Assembly (NCBI GenBank): GCA_016789305.1
Contig: JAEURJ010000002.1
Coordinates: forward strand, 298,079-362,078
DNA length: 64,000 nucleotides
From: Anaerolineales bacterium
Lineage (GTDB): Bacteria > Chloroflexota > Anaerolineae > Anaerolineales > Villigracilaceae
Direction: 5' to 3'
Below, one piece after another: positions 9,223 through 17,692 of the stretch. The position numbers and the translations under genes were made by a program. Within the stretch, counting starts at the first letter, position 1; each line of letters opens with the position of its first letter. Under the pieces are notes generated by a model. It saw nothing but the letters and a program-made list of their open reading frames with translations. It ran no database searches and was not told where the DNA came from.

Positions 9223-10178
9223 TTGTCCGCGTAAATATCCGTGAACAGCTCGTCCATTGCGGGTTCGGGACTGGTTTCGGCAAATTCAACAGCCTTGTTC
9301 ACTTCTTCATCTGCACGGGCTTCGAGTTCATCCAGAGCCTTGCGGGTGGCGATCTTTTTATCCAAAAGGTATTTGTTGAAAATACCGATGGGATCGTTCT
9401 CCTGCCATTTCTTTACTTCCTCGGCTTTGCGGTAGCGTTCGGGATCGCCCATGGAATGTCCGCGGAAACGGTACGTGTCGATTTCAAGGAAATACGGCTG
9501 TGCGTTCTTGCGGACGTATTCCATCGCATCCTTTGCCGCTTCATACACCTTCATCACATCCATGCCGTCCACCTGGCTGTTCTTCATGCCGTAGCCTTCA
9601 GCCTTTTGGATCATTTCAGAAACGGCTGAGGCGCGCTCCACCGAGGTGCCCATGCCATATTGATTGTTTTCACAAACCCACAGCACACGCAGTCCCCAAG
9701 TCTTGGACAAATTCAAAGCTTCATGGAAATAGCCGATATTGGTCGCGCCGTCACCGAACATACAAATGGTGACATTGTCATTTTCGGCGTACTGGTCACC
9801 AAGCGCGAGCCCGGAGGCCACGGGGAGATGCCCGCCGACGATGGCGTGTCCGCCCCAAAAGTTCTTGGAGGTATCCGCCATGTGCATGGATCCGCCCTTG
9901 CCTTTGGAAGTGCCGGTGGCTTTGCCAAGCAGTTCCGCCATCATTTCGTTGGTGGAGATGCCGCAATTGAGGGCCACGCCGTGGTCACGATAGGCGGTGA
10001 TTACGCGGTCCCGCGGCTCACGGGCCGCGATCAATCCGGTTGAAACGGCTTCCTGCCCGATGTACAGGTGCATGAAACCACCGATCTTGCCAGCCTGGTA
10101 AAGCTCCGCGCCGCGCTCTTCAGCCCGGCGGATGAGTACCATCTGGTAATACAAGTCTAACTGCTGCTCTTTCTTCAT
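9219..10178 (-). CDS. pdhA: Pyruvate dehydrogenase E1 component, alpha subunit
   Basis: A 319-residue E1 alpha subunit. The thiamine-diphosphate binding motif is clear (GDGATNIGYFHEALNLSKTW followed by VCENN). It also has the N-terminal MVLIRRAEERGAELYQAGKI region and the conserved phosphorylation-loop-like segment RFRGHSMGDPERYR. It is the first gene of the minus-strand operon. A 17-base inverted repeat lies 28 bases upstream of its start. The stop codon lies within a dispersed repeat, which suggests that the extreme C-terminus (YADN) may have been set by the repeat insertion. Confidence 0.94.
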   Translation of the reverse strand: MKKEQQLDLYYQMVLIRRAEERGAELYQAGKIGGFMHLYIGQEAVSTGLIAAREPRDRVITAYRDHGVALNCGISTNEMMAELLGKATGTSKGKGGSMHMADTSKNFWGGHAIVGGHLPVASGLALGDQYAENDNVTICMFGDGATNIGYFHEALNLSKTWGLRVLWVCENNQYGMGTSVERASAVSEMIQKAEGYGMKNSQVDGMDVMKVYEAAKDAMEYVRKNAQPYFLEIDTYRFRGHSMGDPERYRKAEEVKKWQENDPIGIFNKYLLDKKIATRKALDELEARADEEVNKAVEFAETSPEPAMDELFTDIYADN

Positions 10179-10205
10179 TATTTGGGAACTCCGATAATAT
10201 GGATC

Positions 10206-10222
10206 GTACGTCCAAGACGTAC
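10206..10222. promoter_or_regulatory. Inverted repeat upstream of pdhA, possible operator
   Basis: GTACGTC-CAA-GACGTAC is a perfect 7+3+7 inverted repeat 28 bases before the pdhA start. It could be an operator for a dimeric repressor or a small 5'UTR hairpin. A TATAAT on the minus strand (10300-10305) may be the -10 box, but no good -35 box accompanies it. Confidence 0.3.
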
Positions 10223-10372
10223 TGTAAATTAATATGAATATCTAGGGAAACAACACCAAAATTTCTCCAACGATGTGATTCCTGTAACTCGAATCGGGGA
10301 TTATATCAGAGAAAAATTGCCCAAATTCAGACTTGAAGGATTTTGAGAGGTCCGGACGGAAACGTTTATCCA

Positions 10373-10400
10373 TTGACACATGTCGACCCTGTGCTATAAA
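10373..10400 (+). promoter_or_regulatory. Sigma70-type promoter for the small membrane protein
   Basis: TTGACA (10373-10378), a 16-base spacer and TATAAA (10395-10400). The start codon of the small membrane protein follows 46 bases later with a Shine-Dalgarno in between. Confidence 0.7.
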
Positions 10401-10446
10401 TAAAATGTCCGCCAAACCCCATTATTTACCCCCAAGGAGAATTGAA

Positions 10447-10614
10447 ATGAAACTTTCTGCCCCAAAACAAATAACATATTGGATTTCCGTTGCTATCGCG
10501 GTTGTTGGCGTTCTAGTTCAATTAAGCTATATTCCGGCTTTTCTTCCAAGTTTTGCGCTTGTATTGATTGCCTTTATCGTTCTTGCTCTTAGCCTTTTGA
10601 TTAAAGGCGTCTAG
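10447..10614 (+). CDS. Small two-helix membrane protein
   Basis: A 55-residue protein consisting almost entirely of two hydrophobic helices (residues 10-28 and 31-52) with a short basic N-terminus and C-terminal Lys. AAGGAG (10434-10439) is 7 bases before this ATG, so longer upstream readings are unlikely. It has its own promoter and its own terminator and is therefore a monocistronic unit. I do not recognise the family. Small proteins like this are often membrane-complex accessories or stress peptides, but nothing in the sequence decides this. Confidence 0.7.
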   Translation: MKLSAPKQITYWISVAIAVVGVLVQLSYIPAFLPSFALVLIAFIVLALSLLIKGV

Positions 10615-10638
10615 TTTTTATTCCTGGCGGATCAATAG

Positions 10639-10664
10639 CTCCCTGCGGCGACGCGGGGAGTTTT
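10639..10664 (+). terminator. Rho-independent terminator
   Basis: CTCCCTGCG / CGCGGGGAG (one G-U pair) closes the loop GCGA, followed by TTTT. It ends the transcript of the small membrane protein. Confidence 0.8.
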
Positions 10665-10668
10665 GGAT

Positions 10669-10674
10669 TAGAAT
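10669..10674 (+). promoter_or_regulatory. -10 box placed for a leaderless transcript of the HEAT gene
   Basis: TAGAAT ends 6 bases before the ATG at 10681, so transcription would begin at about the start codon. There is no Shine-Dalgarno and no clear -35 box, because the preceding terminator occupies that place. Confidence 0.35.
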
Positions 10675-10680
10675 GAATTT

Positions 10681-11820
10681 ATGGATTGGTTAACCGGCTC
10701 CAAACAGAATGAAATAAAAAAGTTGATTTCGCAGCTTGCGGACTCAGCTCGGCGGGACGTTGCTGCGAAAAGCTTGACACAGATAGGCCCGGAAGCTGTG
10801 CCGGCCTTGATCGATGCGCTTCAAACACAAGACTTGAGCCTGCTTCCGGTATATCAATATTTCCTCTCCCAGGCCCCTTCCGCCAGACCTGAATTGATAA
10901 AAGCTCTTTCCACCGCACAGCCGATCATCCGTGCTCGGGTTGCGGAAATTTTTGGGATAAACAAAGATGCTTCTGCTTTTCCTGCTTTGGTAAAGGCGCT
11001 GGGCGATGAATATCCTCAAGTACGTTCGCAAGCCGCTTTAGCATTGTCAAATATCGGTGATGACAAAGTAATTCCTGCTTTAATGTCATTGCTGAAAGAC
11101 AGGGAAGATGAAGTCCGCATGGCAGCATGTGTGACAATTGGAAAATTTCGTGATCCATCCACTTTTGACGAGATTGCCAATGTTCTCCTGGACGATCTCA
11201 AGATCGACGTGCGACGAACTGCTGCGAGGGTTTTAGGGGAGACGAAACATCCCGCAGCCCTTCCTTTTTTGATGGAGGCGTTGCGCGATTCGTTTTGGTG
11301 GTATGAACGCGAACAAAATGTGGTCGATCTTTTGCAGGCGATTCAGAATATGGGGAGCATGGCCGTAGGCCCGTTGATAGAAGCATTGTCCGACCGCGAA
11401 GGGCGTGTCCGCAAGTTTGCCGCGATGATTCTTGGAGAACTGGGCGATACCCGCGCCATTGAACCGTTGGGCATGGCGATATACGACTTGCATCACGAGA
11501 TTGGCAGGGAGGCGGCTGAGTCGCTTGGCCTCTTTGGGGCAAAGGCGTTGGATATTTTGACTGAAGCGTTGAATCACCCGGAAGGAATGGTGCGCGGCCA
11601 TGCGGTCGTTGCGCTGGGAAAAATACAGGATGTACGTGTTGTGCCGCCGCTGATCAAGATGTTGTCAGACCCGGATCGGGAAGTGAAAAAGCTGGCGATT
11701 CAATCCCTGGGCAATTTGAAAGACGAACGCGCGCTCCCAGCCTTGAAGGAAATTGCCTCCAACCGGGCGGATAAGGAATTGTCCATGCTGGCGAAGCAGG
11801 TTCTTGAATCGAAACAGTAA
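10681..11820 (+). CDS. HEAT-repeat (PBS-lyase-like) protein
   Basis: A 379-residue protein composed of about ten helical HEAT/PBS-lyase-type repeats. Typical units are VRSQAALALSNIGDDKVIPA, VRRTAARVLGETKHPAALPF and VKKLAIQSLGNLKDERALPA. It has no signal peptide and no catalytic motif; such solenoids act as cytoplasmic scaffolds or lyase-like binding proteins. It ends 8 bases before a membrane protein gene and is probably co-transcribed with it. No Shine-Dalgarno is visible and a -10 box sits just upstream, so the start may be leaderless. The partner cannot be inferred. Confidence 0.88.
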   Translation: MDWLTGSKQNEIKKLISQLADSARRDVAAKSLTQIGPEAVPALIDALQTQDLSLLPVYQYFLSQAPSARPELIKALSTAQPIIRARVAEIFGINKDASAFPALVKALGDEYPQVRSQAALALSNIGDDKVIPALMSLLKDREDEVRMAACVTIGKFRDPSTFDEIANVLLDDLKIDVRRTAARVLGETKHPAALPFLMEALRDSFWWYEREQNVVDLLQAIQNMGSMAVGPLIEALSDREGRVRKFAAMILGELGDTRAIEPLGMAIYDLHHEIGREAAESLGLFGAKALDILTEALNHPEGMVRGHAVVALGKIQDVRVVPPLIKMLSDPDREVKKLAIQSLGNLKDERALPALKEIASNRADKELSMLAKQVLESKQ

Positions 11821-11828
11821 GAGGAACA

Positions 11829-12515
11829 ATGAGGCGTATCCATACTTTACTGGCTGTGCAGTCCTTTGTGGCAATACTGGTTTCGATCAACCGCCTCGGC
11901 TCGTGGACTCTCGGATACGTTTTGCCAAATCAATTCCTGCGCTGGGTGGATTTCAATAATATGCTCGTCCTGCCACTGATCAGCCTGGTGGCGTTTTATC
12001 TTCTCAAAAAGACAGTTGAATACGATTCGCCTGCGCGCGCACATCTTGTCATCAATTTAATCTTTATTATTGGTATTTATCTCCTGGGTGCCAGTTATGG
12101 TGACCATGAAGTGACAAACTATCTTCATCAAAGGTTTTGCATCGGAGATACCTCAGGTGATCTGTGCAGGATTGTGATCTTCAACGATGATGAGTTTGGT
12201 CATTGGGTGTTTTTTACCGGCTTTGTGATGATGAATGCCGCCCTGCTTTTTCTTCAAAATATCTTTCCGTATAAAGATGGGTTAACGAAATCAGATATTG
12301 GTTTGTTGCTGTTGAATTCGCTGTTTTTAGGTGCAGGAATTTTAGCCAATCTTGGCTTTGAAGAAATTGGCCTGGACCTGTATGTGGTGGCCTTGCTTTC
12401 TTTCCTTTCCATTTACCTTCTCTGGAAGAAAGGCAAACAACCTTTGTTCATTTATTACACAGCGGCAAATGGACTTGGTCTGCTCGGCAGTTTGATCGCA
12501 CAAATGTTGAGATAG
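11829..12515 (+). CDS. Multi-pass membrane protein of unknown function
   Basis: A 228-residue protein with about seven hydrophobic segments. AGAGGA lies just before the ATG, and the gene follows the HEAT gene with an 8-base gap. Conserved-looking polar residues sit at helix edges: GASYGDHEVTNYLH, NDDEFGHW and LGFEEIGLDL. Their His/Asp/Glu spacing is reminiscent of intramembrane metal-dependent hydrolases, but I do not recognise a known family. It converges directly on the metalloenzyme gene with no bases between the stop codons and no terminator. Confidence 0.75.
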   Translation: MRRIHTLLAVQSFVAILVSINRLGSWTLGYVLPNQFLRWVDFNNMLVLPLISLVAFYLLKKTVEYDSPARAHLVINLIFIIGIYLLGASYGDHEVTNYLHQRFCIGDTSGDLCRIVIFNDDEFGHWVFFTGFVMMNAALLFLQNIFPYKDGLTKSDIGLLLLNSLFLGAGILANLGFEEIGLDLYVVALLSFLSIYLLWKKGKQPLFIYYTAANGLGLLGSLIAQMLR

Positions 12516-13430
12516 TTAGATCGCAAGCAGTGTTGAAATGGCTGGCGCCACGCCGGTCAAGTCAGTAACTTCGGCGAATTCACCCCTTGATTTTCGACTT
12601 CCAAATAGTATTAAAGGGACCTGCGCAGCGGTGTGTTTGCGCGTGGACAGGTCTTCCATGTTCCCGTGATCGGAGGTTAACAGTATGAGGCCGCCTTCAT
12701 TCTGCCAGTTGTCAAGCAGCCCCCTGAGCACAGTATCGAACGTCTCCAGCTGTTTTACAGCGGAGACCATATCCTGTTTGTGACCTGCGTAGTCACTGGC
12801 CCAATATTCAAAGAACGAGAAGTCATATTGTCTGGCGAGCTCCCCAAGTTTGATGCCTGCCGTATGCGAGTCAAACACAGGCGCCTCGGGAAAGCCAAGG
12901 AATTCGCGCCAGCCTTCGCCTGTGAAATCTGCCGAAAGGGCACGACCTTCATAATAATCTTTGTCAGTAAAGAGTGGCAGGCCTGCATTGGTTAAGGCCA
13001 ATGGAATCGAAGAATATAAACGCTTCCCTGAATCGATTCCATCAAAATAACGTGGGGGATAGGCGTTGAGCAAGGCGGCTTTTTTGCCAGCTTGTACTGT
13101 CTTTGAGAAGATTGTCTTTCCATCGAGGTATTGGGCGACCTCCGGATTGGGCTTGGGGCCGTAGTGATAATTCAACTCTGCCGGGATGTTGATGCCGGTG
13201 AGAAGGACTGCCTGTCCAGTTGCCGATTGCGGCAGGCCTTTCACGCCAAGATTTGGGTCAATGGCAAGTAGGGAGACTTGTTCGTTTTCAAACGGTGCTG
13301 TGGATTTAATTAACTTCTTCCCACCAAGCAGAGACTCTAAACAGGGCATGGATGCGCGTGAGAAAGGATTGATCCCGGGATCGTTTTCGCCGAGCCCGAT
13401 GCCGTCAAGGAAAAGGAAGAGGATTTTCAT
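12516..13430 (-). CDS. Alkaline-phosphatase-superfamily metalloenzyme
   Basis: A 304-residue protein of the metalloenzyme/phosphopentomutase-iPGM superfamily. Metal-binding and catalytic landmarks are FLDGIGLGEND at the N-terminus, the nucleophile region LPQSATGQAVLLTG, EYWASDYAGHKQD, and the C-terminal TSDHGNMED...KHT. It is shorter than 2,3-bisphosphoglycerate-independent phosphoglycerate mutase and lacks that enzyme's inserted domain, so a generic phosphatase or phosphotransferase is the safer call. Its start overlaps the methyltransferase stop by 4 bases. It is the third gene of a thioredoxin-methyltransferase-metalloenzyme operon. Confidence 0.82.
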   Translation of the reverse strand: MKILFLFLDGIGLGENDPGINPFSRASMPCLESLLGGKKLIKSTAPFENEQVSLLAIDPNLGVKGLPQSATGQAVLLTGINIPAELNYHYGPKPNPEVAQYLDGKTIFSKTVQAGKKAALLNAYPPRYFDGIDSGKRLYSSIPLALTNAGLPLFTDKDYYEGRALSADFTGEGWREFLGFPEAPVFDSHTAGIKLGELARQYDFSFFEYWASDYAGHKQDMVSAVKQLETFDTVLRGLLDNWQNEGGLILLTSDHGNMEDLSTRKHTAAQVPLILFGSRKSRGEFAEVTDLTGVAPAISTLLAI

Positions 13431-13993
13431 GTTTTTTGATAAAGGAACCAGGCAGAAGCGCGTTCACGTTTGTCGAAACCATTTTGACGGGAAAGGAGGG
13501 TAAAACCGTGGGTTGAGATCATTTTAATATCGGTTTCCACCAGGCCCGGGCTGGAAAGATGCGGAGCTGCCTTGAAGAATCCATACATTAACCAGAAGCC
13601 GTTTGGGACGAGAATTTTACCCAGATTTATCAAATAATCTTCCTTGTTTTCCATGCCATGAAAACACCCCATATCCAGCGCAAGGTTGAAACAACCTTTG
13701 ACATTTTTCATTATGGATGCATCGTCCACAAACACATCCGCCTGAACGTTTTCCTTTTTGATTTTTCGTTTGGCAATTTGGATGGCGTATGGTGCAAAAT
13801 CAAAGCCAACGGCCTGCCAGCCTGCCCTGGCAAGGGTGGTGACGTTTGTTCCGGTACCGCAGCCTATGTCAATGGCACGACCTACGGAATGGGTTTGTAT
13901 AAATTCAAACAGTTCTGGTGGGGAGATGTTGGTATCCCATGGCGGCTTTCTAAAATACCAGAGATTAAAAAGCAAACGGTTTAACAGATTCAT
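13427..13993 (-). CDS. Class I SAM-dependent methyltransferase
   Basis: A 188-residue Rossmann methyltransferase. Motif I is AIDIGCGTGTN, the post-I acidic position is VGFDFAPYAI, motif II is VFVDDASIM and the post-motif region is LDMGCFHGMEN. It resembles the small TehB/UbiE-like methyltransferases; the substrate is unknown. It overlaps the genes on both sides by 4 bases (ATGA), which points to translational coupling with the thioredoxin-like and metalloenzyme genes. Confidence 0.85.
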   Translation of the reverse strand: MNLLNRLLFNLWYFRKPPWDTNISPPELFEFIQTHSVGRAIDIGCGTGTNVTTLARAGWQAVGFDFAPYAIQIAKRKIKKENVQADVFVDDASIMKNVKGCFNLALDMGCFHGMENKEDYLINLGKILVPNGFWLMYGFFKAAPHLSSPGLVETDIKMISTHGFTLLSRQNGFDKRERASAWFLYQKT

Positions 13994-14496
13994 TGAAGTG
14001 AATCACGTACAAGCTGCGGATCAAAATTTCCGATCTGCCGCCATAGTTCAATTCCTTGTGCGTCGAAGAAGATGAAAGTGGGCGTGGCTTGGAACCCATA
14101 GACCGAACCAAGTTCTTTCCCGACATTATCTTGTACATTGATACGGATGATGTGGATCTGCGGACCAATGCTGACTTCATTGGAAAGTTCCTGCTCAAGA
14201 GCGTCCACGACTGGTTTGATCTGGGTGCAGCTGATGCAAAATGGAGATTGAAATTCTAGAAGCACGGGCGTTCCAGAGCCGATCATGCTTAATACAGTCC
14301 TGGAATCATCCATCAATGGGGTTTGGCGCGGATGAAGAATCACCCACGACATGATTGCAATAAAACTAATAATGGCAAAGGAAATATAGTCATTTACTTT
14401 TGGTTTGTTGAAAAGCAGGATCATGGCTGCAACGCCGATGATGCCGATGGTGACAAGCAGGAAAGAGTAGTAATTGATGAAAGTAGCCACGTTCAC
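13990..14496 (-). CDS. Membrane-anchored thioredoxin-like protein
   Basis: A 168-residue protein with two N-terminal hydrophobic segments (residues 8-29 and 37-54) and a thioredoxin fold behind them. The redox motif is CISC in LLEFQSPFCISCTQIKP, and the cis-Pro loop is FQATPTFIFFD. The domain would face the extracytoplasmic side and act as a thiol reductase or oxidase. The start is GTG at 14496; a second in-frame GTG (14490) is better spaced from the GAGGTG box. First gene of a three-gene operon. Confidence 0.83.
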   Translation of the reverse strand: MNVATFINYYSFLLVTIGIIGVAAMILLFNKPKVNDYISFAIISFIAIMSWVILHPRQTPLMDDSRTVLSMIGSGTPVLLEFQSPFCISCTQIKPVVDALEQELSNEVSIGPQIHIIRINVQDNVGKELGSVYGFQATPTFIFFDAQGIELWRQIGNFDPQLVRDSLQ

Positions 14497-14543
14497 CTCG
14501 TTATGATAAGAAATCCCGCAGGGGCTTTCTGCAGGAGATTTTT

Positions 14544-14559
14544 TGACATATAAATGTCA
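14544..14559. promoter_or_regulatory. TGACAT-ATAA-ATGTCA palindrome in a divergent intergenic region
   Basis: A perfect 6+4+6 inverted repeat lying between the divergent thioredoxin and EF-G-like genes and 25 bases upstream of the -35 box of the latter. It may be an operator. An imperfect hairpin with a T-run is found just before it (14513-14543). Confidence 0.3.
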
Positions 14560-14584
14560 TGAAATCTGTATGACGCTTCACACT

Positions 14585-14613
14585 TTGACAATTCATATGA
14601 GTTCTTTTACAAT
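14585..14613 (+). promoter_or_regulatory. Strong sigma70-type promoter for the EF-G-like gene
   Basis: TTGACA (14585-14590), a 17-base spacer and TACAAT (14608-14613). The start codon is 49 bases downstream, behind an AGGAAGG ribosome site (14647-14653). Confidence 0.85.
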
Positions 14614-14661
14614 CATAGGAATAGCTTTACATCCTACTTTATTATTAGGAAGGGCTTTTCC

Positions 14662-16743
14662 ATGAAAGAGTATACCACCGAGTTTTTACGGAACGTCGCG
14701 CTGGTTTCACATGGAGGCGCGGGCAAGACGATGCTTGTAGAAGCATTTTTGCATGCGACGGGGGCAACCACCCGTCTTGGCAAGGTGGAGGACGGGACCA
14801 CGGTTTCTGATTATGATGATGAGGAACACCGTCGAAAGATTTCCATTTATTCAAGTGTAATTCCCATTGAGCACCGCGATCACAAGATAAATATTATAGA
14901 CGCGCCAGGCTACACTGATTTTGTGGGTGAGTTGATCTCCGCCCTTAGTGTTGCTGATGGCGCCGTTATTTTAGTGGATGCAGTTGCCGGGATCGAGGTT
15001 GGTACTGAAATTGCATGGCGTTATGCAGACGAATTTAATCTGCCGCGCTTTTTTGTCATTAACAAGATGGACCGCGACAATGCGGATTTTGAAAAGACCT
15101 ATGCGGCCGTGGATGCATTTGTCCATGCGCATGGTAAACGCGCCATTAAAGTGCATCTACCCATTGGGTCAAAAGCCGATTTCAAAGGTGTGGTCGATAT
15201 CATCGGGATGAAATCATATATGGGCGATGGCAAGACAACAGCCGATATTCCAGATGAATTAAAAGAAGAAGCGGAAAAAGCTCACTTTGCGATGGTGGAA
15301 GCAGCGGCTGAAGGCGAAGACGAGTTGATGGAGAAGTATCTCGAGAACGGTTCGCTCTCCGACGCAGAAATGGTCCGCGGACTGGAGGATGTGGTCTACG
15401 CTGGAGAATTTGTCCCTGTATTCTGCGCGGCTGGCGGACGTGAAGTGGGTGCCATTGCATTGTTAAATGACATCATTGATTTGCTGCCTTCTCCATTGAA
15501 TGCGCCCAAGCGTGTTGCCCAGGGCAAGAGTGGTGATGAGGAATTAAAACCCTCCGACACAGAACCCTTTGCAGCGTATGTTTGGAAGACGACTGCCGAC
15601 CCGTTTGTGGGCAAGATGACCTACTTTCGCGTGTTTTCCGGCTCCATTCAATCCGATGCCCATGTTTGGAATCAAACCAAAAGCGCAGACGAGCGTATGG
15701 CGGGGTTGCATTTCCAGCGCGGTAAAGAGGCGATTGCAGCCAAAGTGGTCCATGCCGGAGATATTGCTTCTGTATCCAAATTAAATGCAACCGCAACCGG
15801 AGATTCCTTCTGTGATAAGAATCATCCGTTGACTATTCAACCTCCGAAATTCCCCGCAGCCTTGTTCCGTGTGGCGGTCACACCCAAGAGTCAGGCGGAT
15901 GCGGCGAAGATCTCTCCAACGTTGACACGCTTGTGCGAAGAGGACATGACGCTTTCCTGGCAGAACGATCACATTACCCATGAAACTGTTTTGCAGGGCA
16001 TGGGCGACCAGCATATCGATGTGGCGCTTCATCGTGCACAGAATAAATTTCAAGTTGGACTGGCCACGCACGAACCGCGCATTCCTTATCGGGAAGGCAT
16101 CACACGCAAGGCTACCGCACAATATCGCCACAAAAAGCAATCGGGCGGTGCCGGACAGTTTGGCGAGGTCCATCTTCGCATTGAGCCCTACCATGAAGGT
16201 GATTTTGAATTTACCGATGAACTCGTGGGGATGAACCTCTCAAAGTCCTATCTGCCCCCGATTGAAAAGGCGATCAAGGCAACCATGGAGCGCGGCGCGT
16301 TTGCCGGGTATCCCATGAACAACGTCAGGGTGATCGTATTTGACGGCAAGGAACACGAAGTGGATTCCAAACCCATGGCGTTTGAAATTGCAGGTCGTGA
16401 GGCGTTCAAGCTTGCAGTCAATGATGCCGGCCCTGTGTTGTTCGAGCCGATCATGAACGTTCGTGTCACCATTCCCGATGCCAATATGGGGGATGTGATG
16501 AGCGATTTGAATACCCGCCGTGGTCGTGTGCAGGGGACCGATTCCGAGCATGGCAACACGGTGATCGTGGCGCATGTGCCGATGTCTGAAATGACCCGAT
16601 ATACCACCCAACTCCGTTCCATCACGGGCGGGCGCGGTTACTTCACCATGGAGCTTGATCATTATGATACGGTCCCCACGCATATTGCAGGGCCGATCAT
16701 CGATGCTCACAAGAAGGAAATGGAAGCGAAGAAGGAAGAATAA
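14662..16743 (+). CDS. EF-G-like translation GTPase (EF-G paralogue)
   Basis: A 693-residue protein with full EF-G domain order. The GTPase domain has G1 SHGGAGKT (residues 16-23, where canonical EF-G has AHIDAGKT), G3 DAPGYTDF and G4 NKMD. Domain II lies around PFVGKMTYFRVFSG, domain III follows, domain IV around GGAGQFGEVHLRIEPY, and the C-terminal domain V around ITGGRGYFTMELDHY. The switch I region reads RRKISIYSS instead of the usual ERGITI. It corresponds to the EF-G-2/FusA-like family found beside a canonical EF-G, here at 61749. It has its own strong promoter and terminator. A specialised or stress role in translocation or recycling is inferred. Confidence 0.9.
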   Translation: MKEYTTEFLRNVALVSHGGAGKTMLVEAFLHATGATTRLGKVEDGTTVSDYDDEEHRRKISIYSSVIPIEHRDHKINIIDAPGYTDFVGELISALSVADGAVILVDAVAGIEVGTEIAWRYADEFNLPRFFVINKMDRDNADFEKTYAAVDAFVHAHGKRAIKVHLPIGSKADFKGVVDIIGMKSYMGDGKTTADIPDELKEEAEKAHFAMVEAAAEGEDELMEKYLENGSLSDAEMVRGLEDVVYAGEFVPVFCAAGGREVGAIALLNDIIDLLPSPLNAPKRVAQGKSGDEELKPSDTEPFAAYVWKTTADPFVGKMTYFRVFSGSIQSDAHVWNQTKSADERMAGLHFQRGKEAIAAKVVHAGDIASVSKLNATATGDSFCDKNHPLTIQPPKFPAALFRVAVTPKSQADAAKISPTLTRLCEEDMTLSWQNDHITHETVLQGMGDQHIDVALHRAQNKFQVGLATHEPRIPYREGITRKATAQYRHKKQSGGAGQFGEVHLRIEPYHEGDFEFTDELVGMNLSKSYLPPIEKAIKATMERGAFAGYPMNNVRVIVFDGKEHEVDSKPMAFEIAGREAFKLAVNDAGPVLFEPIMNVRVTIPDANMGDVMSDLNTRRGRVQGTDSEHGNTVIVAHVPMSEMTRYTTQLRSITGGRGYFTMELDHYDTVPTHIAGPIIDAHKKEMEAKKEE

Positions 16744-16757
16744 AGTTTGTAGACATG

Positions 16758-16790
16758 AAAAGCTCCGAGAATTTCTCGGAGCTTTTTTTA
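16758..16790 (+). terminator. Rho-independent terminator
   Basis: A 13-bp stem (16758-16770 / 16774-16786) with an ATT loop, followed by T residues. It lies 14 bases after the EF-G-like stop codon and could also serve the convergent nuclease gene. Confidence 0.88.
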
Positions 16791-16795
16791 TTCAT

Positions 16796-17635
16796 TTATT
16801 TTGGCGAAAACAAGATGTCTTCCACAGGCGTTTTCATTTGCAGGCGCCGGCCTGATATCTTCATCAGATCTGCCAGTGACTTTTTCTTTGTTCCATCCCA
16901 CAAAACAAGGTTATCCCTTTGCTTGGTCATATATTCGCCCAGCTTGCCAAAATCGGAGTAATTATCAAAGAAGCTCACGAGACGGCGGAAGAGTTTGGGC
17001 ATGACCAACACATCTTCCTGTAGAGTTCGAATATCGAGCAGGGTGAAATCGGGAGTGCGGTCAATCGACCAGATTCCGCGCTTGGTTTTTCTTGCTCTCG
17101 TTACCACGGCGCGGATTTTTTCTGCGAAGAGCCGGTCCGTGGTGGTGTAGAACGTCGGATAGACCAATCCCTCGCGTGCAAGCTGGAAGTTGAGTGAATC
17201 CTCGATGGGTAAAGTGGCAGAGTCCATAATGGCGCCGTCGGTGAGCTGCGCTGTTTTTGGAAAGAGATAGCTCACGGGTCGTCCGAAGCGGTCAGTGGAT
17301 GCCGAAGCGATAAAGCCTGCCTTGCCGTCGTCCGCATCCACGATCTGGGTCATGCTCAGGCTGTATGTCACTGATTTAATGTTAAGCATATCCAGCAATA
17401 ATTCCAGCGCGGCGAGTGCAAATGCACGCGATTGATGATAGCCTTCGTAATGTGTTTCGAGTGCATCGATCGATTCAACGCGGAGTTGCTTCTTTTTTGT
17501 GAGTTTGTCGGCTTCGGTTTCCCATTGAAAGAAATCCCAATTCTCGGGCTTGTTTGCCTGAAAGCGGATCGAATCGCCATCAGGTTGAAATCCTTTTACA
17601 TGAAATGTGCCAGCCACCACTTTGTATTGAGCCAT
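16796..17635 (-). CDS. Staphylococcal-nuclease-like protein
   Basis: A 279-residue protein with an SNase-type OB fold. GDSIRF, then LRVESIDALETHY, keep the Arg, Asp and Glu that match R35, D40 and E43 of staphylococcal nuclease. DRFGRPVSYLF and LNFQLAREGLVYPTFY match the later strands and helix. It is larger than the usual 150-170-residue enzyme because of an inserted helical segment and a C-terminal extension of about 70 residues, and it has no signal peptide. The third codon ATG (17635) is 6 bases from AAGGAG; the first ATG (17641) abuts it, so I chose the inner start. Probably a cytoplasmic nuclease, or a binding protein of the same fold. Confidence 0.78.
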   Translation of the reverse strand: MAQYKVVAGTFHVKGFQPDGDSIRFQANKPENWDFFQWETEADKLTKKKQLRVESIDALETHYEGYHQSRAFALAALELLLDMLNIKSVTYSLSMTQIVDADDGKAGFIASASTDRFGRPVSYLFPKTAQLTDGAIMDSATLPIEDSLNFQLAREGLVYPTFYTTTDRLFAEKIRAVVTRARKTKRGIWSIDRTPDFTLLDIRTLQEDVLVMPKLFRRLVSFFDNYSDFGKLGEYMTKQRDNLVLWDGTKKKSLADLMKISGRRLQMKTPVEDILFSPK

Positions 17636-17692
17636 GATCATCTCCTTTGGTTGAATTCATTATAGAAAATTTCTCAACCAAAAGCAATAGCC

